Source: Pseudomonadota bacterium (lineage in GTDB: Bacteria; Pseudomonadota; Gammaproteobacteria; Burkholderiales; Burkholderiaceae). From it: a DNA stretch of 9,155 nt. Every line of letters begins with the position of its first letter. The stretch's first letter is position 1. Position numbers and translations under genes: made by a program. The stretch is from contig JAKORH010000266.1 of assembly GCA_029777935.1 (NCBI GenBank), positions 1 to 9,155 on the forward strand, in the 5' to 3' direction. Below are positions 5,983 to 9,155 of this stretch, piece by piece. Under the pieces are notes generated by a model, which searched no databases, was not told the origin of the DNA, and saw only the letters and a program-made list of their open reading frames with translations.

Positions 5983-6792
5983 GTGTTCGAATTCATCGGG
6001 CGAGCAATCGCGGCGTACCTGTCGAAGCCGATTGGCCGCCCCGGCGGCGCCGGCGGTGACGACACGCGCCTCGTCGCCGAGACGCTCGGGCCCGGGGACG
6101 TGCTGCTGATCGAGGGCAACACGCGGATGAGTTCCGCGATCAAGTACCTGACGCAGTCGACGTGGACCCACGCGGCGCTCTTCGTGGGCGAGCGCCGGGA
6201 ATTGCAGCCGGTCGACGGCGAGGCCGCCACGCTGGTCGAAGGCGACGTGCTGGAAGGCATCCGCGCCGTGCCGCTGTCGTGCTACGCGCGCTTCCGCACC
6301 CGCATCTGCCGCCCGTTCCGCCTGTCCGAGGAGGACCGCGAACGCGTGATCCGGTACGTGATCGAGCGGATCGGCTATCGCTACGACCTAAAGAACGTGC
6401 TCGACCTCGCGCGCTACATGCTGCCGCTGCCGGTGCCGATGCGCATGCGGCGGCGGATGATGGCGTTCGGCAGCGGCGATCCGACGCGCGCGATCTGTTC
6501 GACGCTGATCGCGCAGGCATTCGGCTCCGTGCGCTATCCGATCCTGCCCGTCATTTCGCGCAAGCACGACGGCAACCCGAACCGCGCCGACGAGGTGCGC
6601 GAACTGTGGCGCATCCGCCACCACAGCCTGTACGTGCCGCGCGATTTCGACATCTCGCCGTTCTTCGAGGTTATCAAGCCGCGCATCACCAAGGCCTTCG
6701 ACTACCACGAAGCGCCGTGGAGCGAGCACAACACCGTGGTGATGGACGACTCGATGCCGACGACGCTGCTGCCGGGGGAGCCGGGTCCGTAG
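5983..6792 (+). CDS. YiiX/YaeF-type NlpC/P60-superfamily cysteine hydrolase
   Basis: This 269-residue protein has the permuted papain-like fold of the YiiX/YaeF group, often annotated as 'lipo-like protein'. GDVLLIEGN at 38-46 opens the fold. The catalytic His is H63 in STWTHAALFVG, the following acidic position is E86 (LVEGDVLEGIRAVPL; E91 is an alternative), and the catalytic Cys is C172 in AICSTLIAQAF. The order His before Cys is the mark of the permuted group. Family members are proposed to cleave amide, thioester or lipid-linked bonds; the substrate here is unknown. No signal peptide or lipobox is visible despite the family nickname. The start is GTG, chosen for the strong GGAGGGAG at 5970-5977. 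Its stop lies only 9 bases from the end of the convergent aldolase gene. Confidence 0.82.
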   Translation: MFEFIGRAIAAYLSKPIGRPGGAGGDDTRLVAETLGPGDVLLIEGNTRMSSAIKYLTQSTWTHAALFVGERRELQPVDGEAATLVEGDVLEGIRAVPLSCYARFRTRICRPFRLSEEDRERVIRYVIERIGYRYDLKNVLDLARYMLPLPVPMRMRRRMMAFGSGDPTRAICSTLIAQAFGSVRYPILPVISRKHDGNPNRADEVRELWRIRHHSLYVPRDFDISPFFEVIKPRITKAFDYHEAPWSEHNTVVMDDSMPTTLLPGEPGP

Positions 6793-6801
6793 CGGCGCGC
6801 C

Positions 6802-7560
6802 TCAGGCGCGCATCTGCGTTACCACCTGCTGCGCGGCAGCCGCGAGCAGCCGCGAATCCGAGCTGATCGTCACGAAGCGGAAGCCCTTGGCGATGCGTGC
6901 GCGCGCCGCGTCCGTGCCCATGTTGTGGATGCCGGCAATGACGCCGTGTGCCTGCGCGCGCGCCAGGATGTGGTCGATCGCCTGCGCGACCTTCGGCTCC
7001 GGATCGTCCATGTTCGGCCTGCAGCCGAGCGACAGCGCGAGATCGGTCGGGCCGATGTAGATCGCATCGAGCCCTTCGACCGACAGGATCGCGTCGAGGT
7101 GGTCGAGCGCCTGCGCGGTCTCGATCATCGCGAACACGACGATCTGCTCGTCGGCGTGCTGCGGATAGTCGGCGCCGCCGTACAGCAGCGCGCGGATCGG
7201 GCCGAAGCTTCGCGTGCCGCGCGGCGCGTAATGCGTGTAGGCGACGAGCCTGGCCGCATCGTCGCGCGTGTTGACCATCGGGCAGATCACGCCGTAGGCG
7301 CCGGCATCGAGCGTCTTCATGATGATGCCGGGCTCCAGCCACGGCACTCGCGCCAGCGGCGCGGTCGGCGTGGTCGAGATCGCCTGCAGCATCGGGATCA
7401 TCGCCGTGTAGTCGACCACGCCGTGCTGCAGGTCGATCGTCAGCGAATCCCAGCCCGCGTGCGCCATCGTCTCGGCGCTGAACGAATCGGGGATCGCGAG
7501 CCAGCCGTTGACGGCGGCCTTGCCGTCGCGCCACAGGGCGCGCAGTCGGTTCTCTCTCAT
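6802..7560 (-). CDS. HpcH/HpaI-family class II aldolase
   Basis: This 252-residue metal-dependent aldolase/citrate-lyase-fold protein would cleave a 2-keto-4-hydroxy acid to pyruvate (or a related keto acid) and an aldehyde. Visible family features are IDLQHG at 42-47 (catalytic-loop His46), ARVPW at 70-74 (Arg71, enolate-stabilising), FAMIET at 143-148 (metal ligand Glu147) and YIGPTDLALSLG at 168-179 (metal ligand Asp173). A longer open frame extends upstream to 7794, but it runs through the lactonase gene. ATG 7560 is the right start because it overlaps the lactonase stop as ATGA (7557-7560), a translational-coupling arrangement, and because homology begins there (MRENRLRALWRDG). It is the second gene of the operon with the lactonase and converges on the YiiX-like gene with almost no spacer. 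The exact substrate is unknown. Confidence 0.9.
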   Translation of the reverse strand: MRENRLRALWRDGKAAVNGWLAIPDSFSAETMAHAGWDSLTIDLQHGVVDYTAMIPMLQAISTTPTAPLARVPWLEPGIIMKTLDAGAYGVICPMVNTRDDAARLVAYTHYAPRGTRSFGPIRALLYGGADYPQHADEQIVVFAMIETAQALDHLDAILSVEGLDAIYIGPTDLALSLGCRPNMDDPEPKVAQAIDHILARAQAHGVIAGIHNMGTDAARARIAKGFRFVTISSDSRLLAAAAQQVVTQMRA

Positions 7561-8627
7561 GGCGTTGCGTCCAGTTCGACGATTTCGACCCACGCGGCGC
7601 CGCGCCCGGCCGGCGCCGTCTGCAGATGGGCGAGCGTACCGCGCGCGGCGTCGATCGCATACACGCCCACCGTGCCCGAGCGTTCCCCGGCGACGATCAG
7701 GAGGCCGCCGTGCCGGTCCATGGCGAATCCGCGCGGTTGCGTTTCGACGTCGATGCGGCCGACGAACGCGAGCCGGCCGGTCCGCGCGTCGCACGCGAGC
7801 GTGGCCACCGTACTGCTCGTTCTTTCCGCGATGTAGAGAAACCGGCCGTCGGGCCGCACGCGAATGTCGGAGGCCCAGATGCGCGGCGTGGCGTCGGCGA
7901 CGTTCGCACTCCGGATCTCGCCGTGCGCGAGCCCGAGCCCGGCGACCGCTTCGATCGCATCGACCTGCGCCGGCGCGCCGCCGGCCGCATCGAGCGCGAA
8001 GCTCGTGACTGTGCCGGCGAGTTCGCCCAGAACGAACACGAAGCGGCCGTCAGGGGCGAACGCGAAATGTCGCGGTCCCGTGCCGCGCTCGAGCGCCGTG
8101 GACAGCGGTTTGCCCGGCGCGAGGCGACCCGCGCGCGCGTCGAAGTCGAACCGCAGCAGGCGATCGGCGCCGAGGCACGTCGCGTAGACGAAGCGGTTCG
8201 ACGGGTCGGGCAGGATCGCGTGCGGGTGCGGGCCGGTCTCGATCACCTGCTGCGCGTCGCCGCGCGCCACGCCGTCGGCATCGATCGGGCTGACGCTGAG
8301 CACGTCGCCGCCATAGGAGGCGCCGAACAGGCACCGGCCGCCGCGATCGGTCGCGATGTAGGTCATGCTGTCGGGCAGGCGGGCGCGCGCGCGCGGTGCG
8401 AGCGCGCCGCCGTCGGTGTCGATCGCAAACGTCGCGACCGCATACGGCCGCGCGCGGATCGACGCGTACAGGTGCCGCCGGCCGGGACTGGCCGCCAGCG
8501 TCGTGGCCGGCTCGCCAACCTGCGCGACGCCCGAAGGCGCGAGTGCGCCGCGGGCGCGGTCGAGCCGATAGATCGAGATCGTGCCGTCGGCCGCATTCGA
8601 TACGTACACGAAGGTCGCGGAGGTCAT
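7557..8627 (-). CDS. YbhE-type lactonase, seven-bladed beta-propeller (6-phosphogluconolactonase family)
   Basis: This 356-residue protein belongs to the lactonase/3-carboxymuconate cyclase family typified by E. coli YbhE. Repeated blades end in patterns such as FVYVSNAADGTISIYRLD (6-23), RHLYASIR (51-58), RFVYATCLGADRLLRFDFD (145-163), RFVFVLGELAGTVTSFALD (195-213), and RFLYIAERTSSTVATLACD (262-280). Family motifs GPHPHA (132-137), GTGPRHF (182-188), SDIRVRPDGRFLY (253-265) and QPRGFAMD (297-304) are present. It is predicted to hydrolyse a sugar-acid or similar lactone in the cytoplasm. No signal peptide is seen. ATG 8627 gives a family-typical N-terminus, but no clear ribosome site precedes it. 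It is the first gene of an operon with the aldolase, so the natural substrate may be an aldonolactone whose open acid is processed towards an aldolase substrate, rather than 6-phosphogluconolactone itself. Confidence 0.88.
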   Translation of the reverse strand: MTSATFVYVSNAADGTISIYRLDRARGALAPSGVAQVGEPATTLAASPGRRHLYASIRARPYAVATFAIDTDGGALAPRARARLPDSMTYIATDRGGRCLFGASYGGDVLSVSPIDADGVARGDAQQVIETGPHPHAILPDPSNRFVYATCLGADRLLRFDFDARAGRLAPGKPLSTALERGTGPRHFAFAPDGRFVFVLGELAGTVTSFALDAAGGAPAQVDAIEAVAGLGLAHGEIRSANVADATPRIWASDIRVRPDGRFLYIAERTSSTVATLACDARTGRLAFVGRIDVETQPRGFAMDRHGGLLIVAGERSGTVGVYAIDAARGTLAHLQTAPAGRGAAWVEIVELDATP

Positions 8628-8841
8628 CGCTTGGCGGAGGATTGGCAGGCGAACGCCCGCATGATCGGCGCGCCGGCCGCAATTCGGAAGTCCGCCCCCA
8701 TGCGAAAGCCTTCCCTATGTCAGCGCATTCCTACGTGTCGGCGCTCCCTCGGCCGATACCCGCAGGTCGGCGCGGTGATTAAGGTGAAGTCATCGTGCGG
8801 CGGCGGGAAGTTGGCACGATCCAAACGCAAGGAGGTACGAC
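8628..8841. other. Divergent intergenic region between lactonase and OsmB-like genes
   Basis: This 214-base spacer carries the control regions of the lactonase operon (leftwards) and the lipoprotein gene (rightwards). I see no good sigma-70 promoter for either. TTGGCACG at about 8813-8820 resembles the -24 half of a sigma-54 promoter, but the matching -12 GC element is missing. A hairpin at 8735-8759 is listed separately. No open frame here looks coding. Confidence 0.4.
8735..8759 (+). promoter_or_regulatory. Possible RNA hairpin upstream of osmB-like gene
   Basis: GTGTCGGC (8735-8742) pairs with GCCGATAC (8752-8759) around a 9-base loop. All eight positions pair in RNA, including one G-U. 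It is 82 bases upstream of the lipoprotein start. It could be a leader structure or a protein-binding dyad, or chance. No T-run follows. Confidence 0.25.
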
Positions 8842-9063
8842 ATGAAACGCATCACCATCGCAAGCGCAGTTGCCGCGTTGACGCTGGCCCTGTCTGGATG
8901 CGCGACGTGGTCACCCGAGTCGAGGGGCACCGCGATCGGTGCCGGCGTGGGTGCAGCGGCCGGCAACTTGATCACCGGCGGTTCGACGCTCGGCACGGTC
9001 GGCGGTGCGGCCGCCGGCGGCATCATTGGCCACGAGCTGGGCAAGGAATACCACCATCGTTAG
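8842..9063 (+). CDS. osmB: OsmB-like glycine-zipper outer-membrane lipoprotein
   Basis: This 73-residue lipoprotein has a signal peptide with a KR basic start, a hydrophobic stretch at 8-17 and the lipobox LSGC, with C20 as the lipidated cysteine. The mature part, TAIGAGVGAAAG then GGSTLGTVGGAAAGGIIGHELGK, is a glycine-zipper segment that resembles E. coli OsmB closely, including the TAIGAG and GSTLGT..GAA.GG.IGH..GK patterns. OsmB is an osmotically and stationary-phase induced lipoprotein of poorly known function. Length is normal. An excellent AAGGAGGT (8829-8836) lies 5 bases before the ATG. The C-terminal EYHHR extension is slightly longer than in E. coli. It is transcribed away from the lactonase operon and appears monocistronic. 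The orthology is inferred by eye, so the symbol is tentative. Confidence 0.88.
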   Translation: MKRITIASAVAALTLALSGCATWSPESRGTAIGAGVGAAAGNLITGGSTLGTVGGAAAGGIIGHELGKEYHHR

Positions 9064-9091
9064 AACCTATCTCGGCATCCGCGACGGCCGT

Positions 9092-9155
9092 GTTGCGACG
9101 AGAAGCCGGCGGATGCTAGGCGGCGCGCGAAGGACAGTAGCCGAGCCTACGGCCG
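9092..9155. repeat. Palindromic intergenic repeat, copy 2 (right end missing)
   Basis: This copy begins with the complete terminus GTTGCGACGAGAAGCCGGC (9092-9110). Positions 9099-9124 are identical to 1-26, and the match continues with small changes to the window end. It has the same orientation as copy 1 and is cut by the window, so its right terminal inverted repeat is not seen. It starts 28 bases after the stop of the OsmB-like gene. Confidence 0.78.

Noticed and set aside
7561..7794. Upstream extension of the aldolase frame to an ATG at 7794.
   Set aside because: It runs through the lactonase coding region in another frame; ATG 7560 gives the family N-terminus and a normal ATGA operon overlap.
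8813..8830. Sigma-54 promoter before the OsmB-like gene (TTGGCACG).
   Set aside because: The -24 half fits, but there is no TTGC-type -12 element at the required spacing, and it would overlap the ribosome site region.
1..9155. Composite transposon or genomic island bounded by the end repeats.
   Set aside because: There is no transposase, integrase or target duplication visible, and the genes look like ordinary chromosomal metabolism with uniform codon use; the repeats are better seen as scattered intergenic elements.

Overview
The window is GC-rich DNA with a strong G/C preference at third codon positions. It looks like chromosomal sequence from a betaproteobacterium, probably Burkholderiales. 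The main clues are a remnant resembling the C-terminus of a Bug/TctC-type solute receptor, an HMG-CoA-lyase-like gene divergent from a LysR regulator, and palindromic intergenic repeats. Genus cannot be set from this sequence alone. I see no plasmid, phage, transposase, CRISPR, tRNA or rRNA signal. No stretch over 300 bases lacks a gene; the largest non-coding piece is about 240 bases at the left edge.

Left part (1-2833): two palindromic elements (1-96 and 104-204) lie beyond the 3' end of a minus-strand Ldh2-family 2-hydroxyacid dehydrogenase (238-1314, HcxB/YbiC-like). A short plus-strand remnant of a Bug receptor (1382-1486) separates it from a minus-strand LysR regulator (1490-2383). Divergent from the regulator is a 5' fragment of an HMG-CoA-lyase-like gene (2558-2833). 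A large palindromic repeat sits almost directly in front of it.

Centre (2830-5801): the HMG-CoA lyase stub overlaps by GTGA a complete aconitase-superfamily gene (2830-4791) whose swivel domain precedes its catalytic domain. It converges on a minus-strand DapA-fold gene (4869-5801) that keeps the Schiff-base lysine but seems to lack most of the other DapA catalytic residues. A near-perfect hairpin repeat fills the convergent gap.

Right part (5983-9155): a YiiX-like papain-fold hydrolase gene (5983-6792) ends 9 bases from the end of a minus-strand two-gene operon. That operon is a YbhE-type beta-propeller lactonase (7557-8627) followed, with an ATGA overlap, by an HpcH/HpaI aldolase (6802-7560). 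Divergent from it is a small OsmB-like glycine-zipper lipoprotein (8842-9063). The window ends inside a second, same-orientation copy of the repeat that opens it.

Most genes encode soluble enzymes for hydroxy- and keto-acid metabolism: dehydrogenase, (de)hydratase, two aldolase/lyase folds and a lactonase. The lactonase-aldolase pair is a clear operon and suggests hydrolysis of a sugar-acid lactone followed by aldol cleavage. The LysR/Ldh2/HMG-lyase/aconitase block looks like a carboxylate-use locus that has lost parts, since the receptor and lyase survive only as fragments. I found no convincing new defence or mobile system. The best leads are the gene remnants, the atypical DapA-like and swivel-first aconitase proteins, and the repeat families.
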